Of a stretch of 64,000 nt of DNA, positions 9,056 to 17,459 are shown one piece after another (position 1 is the stretch's first letter; every line of letters starts with the position of its first letter). Where the stretch lies: contig JANQON010000010.1 in the NCBI GenBank assembly GCA_028289605.1, positions 1-64,000 of the forward strand. Reading direction: 5' to 3'. The position numbers and the translations under genes are program-made. The DNA is from Hyphococcus sp. (GTDB lineage: Bacteria; Pseudomonadota; Alphaproteobacteria; Caulobacterales; Parvularculaceae). The notes beneath the pieces were generated by a model that was not told the origin of the DNA, did not search any database, and saw only the letters and a program-made list of their open reading frames with translations.

Positions 9056-9245
9056 ATCGGTTCAATGAACAAAGTTGTTCATTGAACCGATAACCAGCAG
9101 TCTTCGAAATCGTCACACGCCGTCAAGGGTCGCATACGCGACCGCTGCGCGGCTTTCGCCCTTGACGGCGTGTGACGATTTTGGAACGCGGCGGTAACGC
9201 CCGAACGAGATACAATGAGATCCCGACTTTCGTCGGGATGAGCGG
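9056..9245. repeat. 190-bp dispersed repeat, copy 1
   Basis: Identical in length (190 bp) and matching at all but 7 positions with 20261-20450. It contains two strong hairpins: 9056-9091 (arms ATCGGTTCAATGAACAA / TTGTTCATTGAACCGAT) and 9111-9177 (arms CGTCACACGCCGTCAAGGG / CCCTTGACGGCGTGTGACG). It ends in a REP-like half element. No reading frame with a ribosome site lies inside, so it looks like a non-autonomous mobile or structured repeat. Confidence 0.85.
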
Positions 9246-9273
9246 TGAAGGGTTTTCTTATATCTGCGACACC

Positions 9274-9462
9274 CGCTCATTCCCGCGCAAGCGGGAATCC
9301 ACTGCAACCACTGCTATGGATCCCCGCTTTCGCGGGGAAGAGCGGAGGGAGAGGTTCCTTCTTAAATCCCCAACACCCGCTCATTCCGGCGAAAGCCGGA
9401 ATCTCGTGACGTTTGCTTCGGAATATGCCTCAGGAGATCCCGGCCTTCGTCGGGATGAGCGG
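9274..9462. repeat. Two further REP-like palindromic elements
   Basis: Units at 9274-9345 (ends GCTCATTCCCGCGCAAGCGG / CCCGCTTTCGCGGGGAAGAGC) and 9378-9462 (ends GCTCATTCCGGCGAAAGCCGG / CCGGCCTTCGTCGGGATGAGC). They lie immediately downstream of the uup gene, where the hairpins may also act as a 3' end or terminator for that transcript. Confidence 0.75.
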
Positions 9463-9474
9463 AATACTCATAGA

Positions 9475-11292
9475 TCATCCCCCCTCAATCTCCTCCCGTT
9501 TCGCCTCCAGCGCCAACCACTCGTCCTCCGCCTCGGCGAGCGCGGCTTTCGCCGCTTCCAGCGCTTTGGCTTTTTCGTTGAAAGCAGCACCGTCCTGTTC
9601 GAACAGCTTTGGATCGGCGAGAGCCGTGTTCAGCGCTTCGACGCGCTCCTCCAGCGCAGCGATCCTCTCCGGCAGTGCATTCAGCGCATATTGTTCCTTG
9701 TACGACAATTTTGCTTTTGAGGTCTTCGGCGCTTTTTGTTGCGACGGCGGGCTGGCGGGTTTCGGTGTTGACGTCCTTACGACCATAGCGCCGGGTGCGG
9801 CGCCGCGCTGGGCGACCATGTCGTCATAGCCGCCGGGATAACGCCGCCAGGCGCCGGGCTTATCCGGGTCCGTCGTAATGACGCTGGTCACGATGCGATC
9901 AAGAAAGCTTCGGTCGTGGCTGATGAGGAGCAGCGTGCCGGCATAGTCGGCGAGCATGCCTTCGAGAAGGTCGAGGGTTTCCAGATCGAGATCATTGGTC
10001 GGTTCGTCGAGCGCCAAGAGGTTCGAGGGTTTGGCGAGGGCCGCGGCAAGCGCAAGCCGACCCCGCTCGCCGCCGGAAAGGGATGACACCGGCGCGCGCC
10101 ATTGTTCCGGCGCGAAGAGAAAATCCTGAAGATACGTCGCCACATGGCGCTTGCTCCCGCCGACGGTCACCCAATCGCCGCGTTCGTCGGCAATGGCGTC
10201 GGCGAGACGCATATCCGGTTTGAGCGCCGCCCGGCGCTGGTCGAGGGAGACGAGCTCTAGATTGACGCCGAGCGCGACCGATCCGGCGTCCGGCGCCAGG
10301 ACGCCGGTCAGCATGTTCAGCAGCGTTGTCTTGCCGGCCCCGTTGGGCGCGACCAGCCCGACCTTGTCGCCGCGGGAAATTTTCACCGAAAATCCGCCTA
10401 CGATCGTTTTGCCGTCAAACGCTTTTGAAATGCGTTTTGCTTCGATGACCTTCTTGCCGGAGGCGGCTGCGTCGGTTGCTTCAAAAGCGACATTTCCTTG
10501 AGTCTGCCTCGCCTCGCGCAGTTCCTTGCGCATGGATTTAAGTTCCGCCAGGCGCCGGACGTTGCGTTTGCGGCGGGCGGTGACGCCGTATCGCACCCAG
10601 TCTTCTTCCGCGGCGATCTTGCGGCCGAGCTTATGACGCGCGGTTTTTTCCTCTTCGAGCAGTTTATCGCGCCATGCTTCGAAATCCCGAAAGCCTCGCG
10701 ACAGGTAATGGGTCCGGCCGCGGTCGAGCCAGACCGTCTCTGTCGTGAGGTTTTCCAAAAAGCGGCGATCGTGGCTGATGAGAACAATCGCTGCATTCAA
10801 CGACGCGAGCGTCTCTTCCAGCCAGGCGATCGCCGGGATGTCGAGATGGTTCGTCGGTTCGTCCAGCAACAGGACGTCCGGTTCGGCGGCGAGGACCGCT
10901 GCGAGCGCGGCGCGTTTGGCTTCGCCGCCCGACGCGGTGTCGAGGTTTGTCTCCGGCGCCAGGCCGAGCCCTTCTAGGGCCCGGGCTGCAATATGCGTAT
11001 CAGCCGGATTGTCGAGCGCCGAGGCGACATAAGCCAGTGCGGAGGCGTGGCCGCCGAAGTTCGGCTCTTGCGCCAGATATCGGATGGCGGCGCCCGGATG
11101 CGCGAAACGGTCCCCGCTGTCGGCGTCGACAAGGCCGGCGGCGATTTTCAGCAAGGTCGACTTGCCCGAGCCGTTGCGTCCGACCAGCGCGATCCGCGCG
11201 CGCGATCCCGCCTCCAGCGCGGCGCCGTCCAGCAGCGGCGCGCCGCCGAACGTCAGCGAAATCTCCGACAGGGATAGAACAAGAGCGCTCAT
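9475..11292 (-). CDS. uup: ABC-F family ATPase, Uup-like
   Basis: 605-residue soluble protein with two fused ABC ATPase domains and no membrane part. Domain 1 shows GRNGSGKST (near residue 39) and LLLDEPTNHLD. Domain 2 shows APNGAGKTT, LSGGERGRLALAAAL and LALDEPTNDLDLETLDLLE. A Lys-rich linker leads to a C-terminal coiled coil of about 70 residues, which in Uup binds branched DNA or ribosomes. ABC-F proteins resolve stalled ribosomes or replication-associated problems. I chose MSALVLSL at 11292 as start because the ABC fold begins there; 26 upstream in-frame residues lack family sequence. Confidence 0.9.
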   Translation of the reverse strand: MSALVLSLSEISLTFGGAPLLDGAALEAGSRARIALVGRNGSGKSTLLKIAAGLVDADSGDRFAHPGAAIRYLAQEPNFGGHASALAYVASALDNPADTHIAARALEGLGLAPETNLDTASGGEAKRAALAAVLAAEPDVLLLDEPTNHLDIPAIAWLEETLASLNAAIVLISHDRRFLENLTTETVWLDRGRTHYLSRGFRDFEAWRDKLLEEEKTARHKLGRKIAAEEDWVRYGVTARRKRNVRRLAELKSMRKELREARQTQGNVAFEATDAAASGKKVIEAKRISKAFDGKTIVGGFSVKISRGDKVGLVAPNGAGKTTLLNMLTGVLAPDAGSVALGVNLELVSLDQRRAALKPDMRLADAIADERGDWVTVGGSKRHVATYLQDFLFAPEQWRAPVSSLSGGERGRLALAAALAKPSNLLALDEPTNDLDLETLDLLEGMLADYAGTLLLISHDRSFLDRIVTSVITTDPDKPGAWRRYPGGYDDMVAQRGAAPGAMVVRTSTPKPASPPSQQKAPKTSKAKLSYKEQYALNALPERIAALEERVEALNTALADPKLFEQDGAAFNEKAKALEAAKAALAEAEDEWLALEAKREEIEGG

Positions 11293-11414
11293 GGCTGCAC
11301 TTTTACCGCCTGTGCGCCCGGGTGCAAAAGTTTCCGGCGCGTTAACGGATTGTTGCACGGCCCGTGACACGCTTCGCTGGCGCGCAACGTCAAACAGATG
11401 CGCGGAATCGCCTG

Positions 11415-11981
11415 ATGCATCCGTTGAAACAGTATTTGAGTGACGTTCAGGAATCGATCGCCGATTTCAGCGTGCGCGTAGGCGTATCGCGGCAGACGCT
11501 TTATCGGATCATCAACCGGCGGCAATCGCCCAAACCGGCGCTCGCCCGGCGCATCGTTGAAGCCACCGGGGGCGCCGTCACGTTCGACGGATTGTTTTTC
11601 AGCGACGCGCGCGCGGGATCTGCGGCGGGGTCCGCAGGCGGCGAGGAGGCCGCGCTCGATCAGCGCCGACTCAAGACCGCACTCGCCGCCGCCGTTCATT
11701 CTCTCGGTCCCCGAAGCGCGCCCGAGCCGCCTGCAGCGACCGTCGAAGCCGCAGCGCGCGCCGCCGCCGACACGTATGCGGCGCTTCTTCCGGTCGCCGC
11801 GCGGCGGGGACCGGCGCTGCTGCGTCAAGCGCTGCGCCCGGTGCTGGAGGAGACGCTGGGTGAACTCGGTTTACCGCCGCCGTCCGCCGCCGCCATGGAG
11901 CGCGGCGTGCGTCTGGCGAGCGATCTTTATTTCGGGTTGCGGCGGCTCGACAGGACGGCGCGGCGCCGACAACGCCTATAA
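11415..11981 (+). CDS. XRE-type HTH regulator with Ala-rich C-terminal region
   Basis: 188-residue protein. Residues 1-60 form a Cro/C1-type helix-turn-helix (LSDVQESIADFSVRVGVSRQ, then TLYRIINRRQSPKPALARRI), typical of DNA-binding repressors. The rest is Ala/Arg-rich and helical with no recognised effector domain. The start at 11415 is preferred to the upstream ATG at 11364 because the HTH begins there and the upstream codons run antisense into the uup start region. The 3' end overlaps the convergent hydrolase gene by 6 bp. Confidence 0.75.
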   Translation: MHPLKQYLSDVQESIADFSVRVGVSRQTLYRIINRRQSPKPALARRIVEATGGAVTFDGLFFSDARAGSAAGSAGGEEAALDQRRLKTALAAAVHSLGPRSAPEPPAATVEAAARAAADTYAALLPVAARRGPALLRQALRPVLEETLGELGLPPPSAAAMERGVRLASDLYFGLRRLDRTARRRQRL

Positions 11982-12914
11982 TGCGTTGATGAAATCGGCG
12001 ATGTCGCGATGGGCGTCCTTGGTTTCGGCGAGGGACCAATGGGCGTGAAAGCGGTGATACATGCCGTCGAACACTTGCAGGCGCGCGTCGACGCCGGCCT
12101 TGCGCGCGGCCTGAGTCAGCCGGGCGGCGTCGCCCAACATGACTTCGCGCGAGCCGGCCTGCGCCAGGATCGGCGGCAGATAGGCGAAGTCGCCATAGAT
12201 CGGCGATACGTCCGGATCATCAAGCGCGGCCTCCGGCGCATAAAACCGAAAGAGGTTCCGCATATACCCGCCGCGCATGGACTTGATCAGCGGGTCGCGG
12301 CCGTCCAGCGCGATATGCGTGTCGCTCGCGCCCATGCCGTCAATGCACGGAGAAAGGAAAACCGCGCCCAAGGGAGCGGTCAGCCCGTCGCGGCGCCAGC
12401 GCATCATGGCGGCGAGGGCGATCGCGGCCCCGGTCGACTCGGCGATGAGGATAATACGCCTGGGCGCATACTCAGTACACAGTGCATTATAGACGGCGGA
12501 GACCTGATCGATCTGCGTCGGGTAGGACGCTTCCGGCAACAGCGCGTAATCGGGCCCGAACGCGTCACAGCCGCTCAGATGGCAAACCGGCAGAATAATC
12601 GATGCGCTGATCGCCGGTCCGCCCGCGACGAAACCGCCGCCGTGGACGAACAAAACAACGGGCGCGTCTGCGCGCGCGCCGGCCGCTTCGAACCAGACCC
12701 CGTCGACGCCGCCGATATTGTCGTCGGTCAGCCGGTAGTCGAAATCAAGTTCCTCGACGGCCTTGCGTTGTTCCTCGTCGATAAGGCGCCGAGCGAAGCC
12801 GCGCGTCACCGGATTGCGCCACATGTCGAGGGTGGGATAGGGCTTCAGCGAAGCCATCCGCTTTTGGGCGTCGGCGCTGACAGCGCCGCCAAATTTGCGC
12901 GACAATCCCGGCAT
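11976..12914 (-). CDS. Alpha/beta hydrolase (HSL-type esterase/lipase)
   Basis: 312-residue alpha/beta-hydrolase fold-3 protein. The oxyanion-hole motif HGGGF lies at about residue 90. The nucleophile elbow reads AESTG in place of the usual GDSAG, with Ser near residue 160. The acid is probably the Asp in MLGDA and the base the His in MYHRFH near the C-terminus. It should hydrolyse short-chain carboxyl esters. Convergent with the XRE regulator. The G-to-A change at the first position of GxSxG is tolerated in some members, so activity is likely but not certain. Confidence 0.85.
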   Translation of the reverse strand: MPGLSRKFGGAVSADAQKRMASLKPYPTLDMWRNPVTRGFARRLIDEEQRKAVEELDFDYRLTDDNIGGVDGVWFEAAGARADAPVVLFVHGGGFVAGGPAISASIILPVCHLSGCDAFGPDYALLPEASYPTQIDQVSAVYNALCTEYAPRRIILIAESTGAAIALAAMMRWRRDGLTAPLGAVFLSPCIDGMGASDTHIALDGRDPLIKSMRGGYMRNLFRFYAPEAALDDPDVSPIYGDFAYLPPILAQAGSREVMLGDAARLTQAARKAGVDARLQVFDGMYHRFHAHWSLAETKDAHRDIADFINAL

Positions 12915-13289
12915 CCTCGCCAGCCTTTGTTGAACCGTGTCGATGACGCGCTCAACAACGCGCCAACCCCGAACCCATCCAAGTATTCCAGCGCGTATTT
13001 TGCGGGGGCTGCGGCAAAGAATGCGTTAATGCGGAGGCGGCGGTTGTCCCGATCCGGGAAGGGACGCGCAACTATTTCGGCGCAGATCCAGCCGGCGACT
13101 GACGGCGCGCATTACATATAGGCAACCAGACGCTGACGCGAACGCCCGATGCTTGCCCGACCGTGACGAATATGCGTCATAGGCGCGCTATCGTCTGATG
13201 TTTTTGTAAAGCTTGAGGCGCGCGGATTGGTTCGCGCCCGCGGTTGGGATAGTCTCGCGCCCTTGGATTTTTAGACATGGAGAATATTC
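12915..13289. other. Intergenic region, no gene seen
   Basis: About 375 bp between divergent genes. Frames through it are shadows without ribosome sites. It should carry the promoters of the hydrolase and the FKBP lipoprotein. I see no operator palindrome that I can name. Confidence 0.5.
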
Positions 13290-14273
13290 TTGTTTCATCG
13301 ATCTCTGGCGGCGAGCGCCGCAGCGTTGATCCTGGCGGCCTGCGGGGGCGGTTCCGGCGAAGAGGAAGCCGCCGCCGACGCTGCGCCTGACGCCGGCGCC
13401 GCCCCTTCCGAGGAGTCGGCGGAGACCGGCGAGCGCGGGGACGCTCGGGCGATCCTGGACAAACTGGCCGCTGACAACCTCGCCGAGTCGGAAACATTTC
13501 TGAGTGAAAACGCCAGCCGCGACGGTGTCCTGGTGACGGACAGCGGCTTGCAATACATGGTCATCGAAAAGGGCCCGGAGGGCGGCGCGACGCCGGTCTC
13601 CACCGATATTGTCGTCTTCGAATACGTCGCGTCGAAATCGGACGGGATTGAGTTCGACTCCTCGCGCGCCCGAGGCGCGGCGCCCAAGGTGCCGGTCGGC
13701 GCGCTCAACAACGCCATGCCCGGTCTGACCGAAGGCCTGCAGCTCATGCGCGAGGGCGACCAGTTTCGCTTCTTTCTTCCGCCGGATCTGGCGCTCGGCG
13801 ACAGCGGATCGCCGGACGGTCTGATCGAGCCGAACGAGACGCTGATCTACGAAATCTCGCTGATCCGGGTGGAAAACCCGGAACGCAATCTCGAAGCGTC
13901 GATTGCGTTCCTTGCAGAGAACGCCAAGAAAGACGGCGTCACCACGACCGAGTCCGGTCTTCAGTATCAAGTTCTGGAACAAGGCGACGGCGACGGCGCC
14001 AAACCGGCGGCGACCGACACGGTGAAGGTTCACTATGCGGGCACGCTGATCAACGGCACGGAATTCGATTCCTCTTACGCCCGCGGCGAGCCGATCGAGT
14101 TTCCGTTGAACGGCGTTATCAAGGGCTGGACCGAAGGGGTGCAGTTGATGAGCGTCGGCGACAAATACCGGTTTTTCATTCCGCCGGAACTCGGTTACGG
14201 CCCCGGCGGCAGCGGCCCGATCGGCCCCAATGAAGCGCTGATCTTTGAAGTCGAACTGATCGACGTGAAATAA
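13290..14273 (+). CDS. Lipoprotein with two FKBP-type peptidyl-prolyl isomerase domains
   Basis: 327-residue envelope lipoprotein. The signal peptide ends in the lipobox LAAC (Cys 18), followed by an Asp/Glu/Ala-rich tether. FKBP domain 1 (about residues 85-195) keeps FDSSRARG but has Leu and Ala where the active-site Trp and Tyr should be. Domain 2 (about 225-327) has the full set: [20 protein letters not shown] and ELGYG. Only the second domain is likely to catalyse prolyl isomerisation of exported proteins. The start is TTG, chosen because GGAGA lies 6 bases upstream and it gives the signal peptide. A rho-independent terminator follows. Confidence 0.9.
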   Translation: MFHRSLAASAAALILAACGGGSGEEEAAADAAPDAGAAPSEESAETGERGDARAILDKLAADNLAESETFLSENASRDGVLVTDSGLQYMVIEKGPEGGATPVSTDIVVFEYVASKSDGIEFDSSRARGAAPKVPVGALNNAMPGLTEGLQLMREGDQFRFFLPPDLALGDSGSPDGLIEPNETLIYEISLIRVENPERNLEASIAFLAENAKKDGVTTTESGLQYQVLEQGDGDGAKPAATDTVKVHYAGTLINGTEFDSSYARGEPIEFPLNGVIKGWTEGVQLMSVGDKYRFFIPPELGYGPGGSGPIGPNEALIFEVELIDVK

Positions 14274-14295
14274 GACGCGACGCGGTTTTCAATTG

Positions 14296-14336
14296 AAAAA
14301 CGCCCCGCCTGCGACAAGCCGGCGGGGCGTTTTTTC
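14296..14336 (+). terminator. Rho-independent terminator after FKBP lipoprotein
   Basis: Perfect 9-bp stem CGCCCCGCC / GGCGGGGCG with an 11-base loop, followed by six T residues. Confidence 0.9.
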
Positions 14337-14412
14337 ATTTAACACTTGTTAACCAATTCTTCGTACCCGCAAAATGCTGGCGATGGGCCAGTTTAAAAGG
14401 GGACTTTTCGAC

Positions 14413-14709
14413 ATGAGAAAAGCGACGAAAAAAGCGGCCCGTCCGGCTGCAAAAAAGAAGACCGCCAAAAAGACAACGGCCAAACGCAAAGCCGCCCGCA
14501 AGGCGCCGGCGAAGCGTAAAACCGTGGCGAAGAAGAAACTGAAAGTCACGCGTAAGCCGGCCGCCAAGAAGACGGCGCGTCCTGCGGCGAAGAAAAAAGC
14601 CGCCAAGAAGACCGCCAAGAAAAAGACGACGGCTAAGAAGACGACAACGCGGAAAACGACGGCCAAGCGCAAGGTCGTTCGCCGCACGGCGCGCCGCAAG
14701 GCCGCCTAA
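14413..14709 (+). CDS. Histone H1-like Lys/Ala-rich DNA-binding protein
   Basis: 98-residue protein made almost wholly of Lys, Ala, Arg, Thr and Pro in degenerate KKAAKK/PAAKKT repeats. This is the composition of eukaryotic H1 tails and of bacterial histone H1-like proteins (Hc1, AlgP, BphH type). It is expected to bind and condense DNA without a folded domain. The start at 14413 (MRKATKKA) is chosen because the repeat region begins there; 13 upstream codons are ordinary leader sequence. It is bracketed by terminators on both sides, so it is a monocistronic unit. Confidence 0.8.
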   Translation: MRKATKKAARPAAKKKTAKKTTAKRKAARKAPAKRKTVAKKKLKVTRKPAAKKTARPAAKKKAAKKTAKKKTTAKKTTTRKTTAKRKVVRRTARRKAA

Positions 14710-14733
14710 GACCGATACGGTCCAAAGACTTTT

Positions 14734-14767
14734 AAAAGCCCCGGCTTTGAAAAAAGCCGGGGCTTTA
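14734..14767 (+). terminator. Rho-independent terminator after histone-like gene
   Basis: Stem AAAGCCCCGGCTT / AAGCCGGGGCTTT with a short A-rich loop, about 25 bp after the stop codon. Confidence 0.9.
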
Positions 14768-14816
14768 TTGCGTTTGCCGTCAACACTTGGCGTGTTCGTT
14801 CTAACACAATCACCTC

Positions 14817-15071
14817 CGCTCATCCCGACGAAAGTCGGGATCTCATGAAGCTCTCTCCGGCATATGCCGTTGGAGGTCCCGGCCTTCGCCGGGATGAGCG
14901 GGGAGTTAAGTCTGTTTCGTCCTCAAGCGGCGGGCGCTGTGGCCTGAGATCATCGGAACAAGTCCGATGATGACAGCCTTCAAACCCGCTCATTCCGGCG
15001 CAGGCCGGAATCTCGTTCTGTTAAATTCAGAACATGCGGATGGGGATCCCGGCCTTCGCCGGGATGAGCGG
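14817..15071. repeat. Two REP-like palindromic elements
   Basis: Units at 14817-14901 (ends GCTCATCCCGACGAAAGTCGG / CCGGCCTTCGCCGGGATGAGC) and 14987-15071 (ends GCTCATTCCGGCGCAGGCCGG / CCGGCCTTCGCCGGGATGAGC). They are separated by 85 bp that contains a smaller inverted repeat (CATCGGA / TCCGATG). No gene lies here. Confidence 0.75.
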
Positions 15072-15100
15072 AGAAAATTCGGGAATTTGCTCTTGCCAAT

Positions 15101-15122
15101 CATATAAAGATATCTTTATATG
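15101..15122 (+). promoter_or_regulatory. Perfect 22-bp palindromic operator before metH module
   Basis: CATATAAAGATATCTTTATATG is its own reverse complement. It lies 17 bp before the ATG of the homocysteine methyltransferase gene and overlaps a possible -10 (TATATG, with TTGCCA 17 bp upstream as -35), so a bound repressor would block transcription. Methionine-cycle genes of Proteobacteria are known to be controlled by the ArsR-family S-adenosylhomocysteine sensor SahR through A/T-rich palindromes. Assignment to SahR is inference. Confidence 0.7.
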
Positions 15123-15138
15123 ATCGTGCGAGGACAAT

Positions 15139-16212
15139 ATGACCGATCAATTTCCAGGCCGCCAAGACCGCATCGCCGCGCTGAAAGATGCGCTGGCGCA
15201 ACGCATTTTGGTGCTCGACGGACCGGCGGGCACTTTCATTCAGCAATTCGAACTCGACGAAGAAGGCTATCGCGGCGCGCGTTTCGCCGACTGGCCGCAG
15301 GACATCAAGGGCAACAACGACATTCTGATCCTGTCACGGCCGGATATCATTTCCCAGATGCACGAAGCCTATCTTGCTGTCGGAGCCGACATCATCGAAA
15401 CCAATACGTTTTCGGCGACAACCATCGCCCAGGCTGACTACGCGATGGAGGATCTGGCCTACGAACTTAATGTCGAAGGCGCGCGTCTTGCTCGGGCCGC
15501 GGCGGACGCTGCATCGACCGCGGACCGACCGCGTTTTGTCGCCGGCGCCGTCGGACCGACCAACCGCACCGCGTCAATCTCGCCTGACGTCAATGATCCA
15601 GGCAAGCGAAACACCGACTTCGACACGCTGGCGGAAAGTTATGGCGAGGCGGCGCGCGGCCTTATGGAAGGCGGCGTTGACGCAATTCTGATTGAAACAA
15701 TTTTCGACACCTTGAATGCGAAAGCCGCCATCTTCGCCGTCCAGGACCTGTTCGACGAACTCGGCTACGCGGTGCCGATTATGCTGTCGGTCACCATCAC
15801 CGACCAATCCGGCCGCACCCTGTCAGGTCAGACGGCGGAAGCGTTCTGGAATGCCGTGCGCCACGCCAAGCCGTTGTCCGTGGGGGTCAATTGCGCGCTA
15901 GGCCCGGATCTGATGCGTCCATATGTGGAAGAATTGTCCACCATCGCTGAATGTTACGTGTCGGCCTATCCCAACGCCGGCCTGCCGAACGCCTTCGGCT
16001 GCTATGACGAAACGCCGGCGTCCATGACAAACCATATCGGCGAATGGGCGCAATCCGGTTTGGTCAATATCGTAGGCGGCTGTTGCGGCGCCACGCCAGC
16101 GCATATCGAGGCTTTCGCCAAGGATATTGACGGCGTCGCCCCGCGCGCCATTCCAACCCGCGATGTGGCGATGCGTCTTTCCGGACTGGAACCTTTCACT
16201 GCGCCGGCCTAA
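15139..16212 (+). CDS. metH: Homocysteine S-methyltransferase module of methionine synthase (split MetH)
   Basis: 357-residue (beta/alpha)8 protein matching the N-terminal homocysteine-binding domain of cobalamin-dependent MetH. Seen are [18 protein letters not shown], the first zinc ligand in GVNCALGP, and the paired ligands in [12 protein letters not shown]. The folate, cobalamin and reactivation domains are absent, and the next gene is convergent, so this is a split MetH whose partner lies elsewhere (known in several alphaproteobacteria). GAGGA precedes the ATG. A palindromic operator upstream suggests control by the methionine/SAH cycle. Confidence 0.88.
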   Translation: MTDQFPGRQDRIAALKDALAQRILVLDGPAGTFIQQFELDEEGYRGARFADWPQDIKGNNDILILSRPDIISQMHEAYLAVGADIIETNTFSATTIAQADYAMEDLAYELNVEGARLARAAADAASTADRPRFVAGAVGPTNRTASISPDVNDPGKRNTDFDTLAESYGEAARGLMEGGVDAILIETIFDTLNAKAAIFAVQDLFDELGYAVPIMLSVTITDQSGRTLSGQTAEAFWNAVRHAKPLSVGVNCALGPDLMRPYVEELSTIAECYVSAYPNAGLPNAFGCYDETPASMTNHIGEWAQSGLVNIVGGCCGATPAHIEAFAKDIDGVAPRAIPTRDVAMRLSGLEPFTAPA

Positions 16213-17348
16213 CTCTCGAACAGCGGCGCCACCGCCGCCAGCGCCATTTCCATTTCTTCGCGATCGGGCGTTTCGCTGTCGTCGCCGTATCCCCAGTCGT
16301 CGTTCGGTCCGACATATTGAACGACAACGCCGTCGCGGCGGCTGAGAACGGATACGTTTCGATAGTAGAGTTTGTAGCGCGCAGTGCGCTGCGGCGCGAG
16401 CCAGTTGATCTGTCCACGGACGGGCGCAAGGCTGTCGTCCTCCCAAAGCGCTTTGGCGCCGTAGCCGGAACAGTTGACGATCACTGGCTCCGGCAACGCC
16501 GCCACGGCGGCCCGGTCCGGAAAATGCCTGCGCGCCATGCGTCCGCCCCGCAATAGAAAGTCGCGCGTCAGTCGGTCCGCATAGGTCGCGACATTGAAGC
16601 TCATGGTCTCGCCCGTGCGCGCCCGCGCGACCGGAAAGGGATGCGTTCCCGGCGGCGCCTCGCCCCATCTCGGCGTCATGTCGCGAACCCGGCGGCCGAG
16701 GCGGAGAAAATCGTGCTCCGGCGGGGTCGACGGCGTCCGCGGCTCGTCGAACAGGGCGTATTGCGGCGAAAACTCAACCGGTTCCCCGACGGCGCCGACA
16801 TACCGCAGATGCGCCGCATAGGAGGCGCGGGCCCAGCGCTCCCAACGGCCGGCGAATCCGCTGTCGACAGCGCTCGCAAGACCGATTCGGCTCGACGGCG
16901 ACCAGGCGCCGGTGGCTTTCGCCGATCTCGTCTCCATCGGGAACTCTTTGGCGTAGATGGTGACCGGGACGCCGGTCTCAACCAGCCGCAGCGCTGTCGT
17001 CAGCCCCATCACCCCGGCGCCGATGACGGCGATTGAGTGCGGGGCCGGCGCCAGCGCCAACGCGGTTGCTTCCTCAGCGCAACCCCAGGACAGGGACCAG
17101 CCGGATCCGCCATGTCCGTAATTGTGGACGATGAGCTTGTCGCCGATCTTTTCCGTTTCAAGGCGCGGGCCCGAAGGGCGAAAGGGGCGCGTGCACACCG
17201 TGATGCGAATCAACTGGTCCGCAGTGAGTTTCAGCGCCGCGATCGGCGCCGGCTTGGCGAATGCGGGCGCGCGCCTTTCCGGCAGGAGCGCGCAGCCCGA
17301 CGCCATGGCGCCGGCGCCCGACGCCAGAAAAAGTCGTCGGCTCAACAT
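16209..17348 (-). CDS. FAD-dependent D-amino-acid-oxidase-like protein, permuted, Tat-exported
   Basis: 379-residue DAO-family flavoprotein. The N-terminus ([12 protein letters not shown], then SGC) is a twin-arginine signal with a possible lipobox. The motif HNYGHGGSG with SLSWGCA, which normally sits at the C-terminus of D-amino acid oxidases, here lies at residues 75-91, ahead of the FAD-binding [10 protein letters not shown] at 106-115. The protein ends after [13 protein letters not shown]. This order indicates circular permutation. It probably oxidises a D-amino acid or related amine in the periplasm; the substrate is unknown. Its last codons overlap the convergent metH module by 4 bp. 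Confidence 0.85.
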   Translation of the reverse strand: MLSRRLFLASGAGAMASGCALLPERRAPAFAKPAPIAALKLTADQLIRITVCTRPFRPSGPRLETEKIGDKLIVHNYGHGGSGWSLSWGCAEEATALALAPAPHSIAVIGAGVMGLTTALRLVETGVPVTIYAKEFPMETRSAKATGAWSPSSRIGLASAVDSGFAGRWERWARASYAAHLRYVGAVGEPVEFSPQYALFDEPRTPSTPPEHDFLRLGRRVRDMTPRWGEAPPGTHPFPVARARTGETMSFNVATYADRLTRDFLLRGGRMARRHFPDRAAVAALPEPVIVNCSGYGAKALWEDDSLAPVRGQINWLAPQRTARYKLYYRNVSVLSRRDGVVVQYVGPNDDWGYGDDSETPDREEMEMALAAVAPLFES

Positions 17349-17459
17349 GGCTGTCTCCTTCGGCTACGCGACATCTTGTCCCTGTCGTATCGCGGTCAAT
17401 TGAATGCGTAAAGCGAGAAGGTCTTTCCATGCGCGCTGCAGGCGCGCTAGTCTTTGGCG

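Noticed and set aside
12009..13121. 370-codon plus-strand frame
   Set aside because: Antisense to the alpha/beta hydrolase, whose catalytic motifs are clear. The frame has an Arg/Gln-rich composition typical of shadows.
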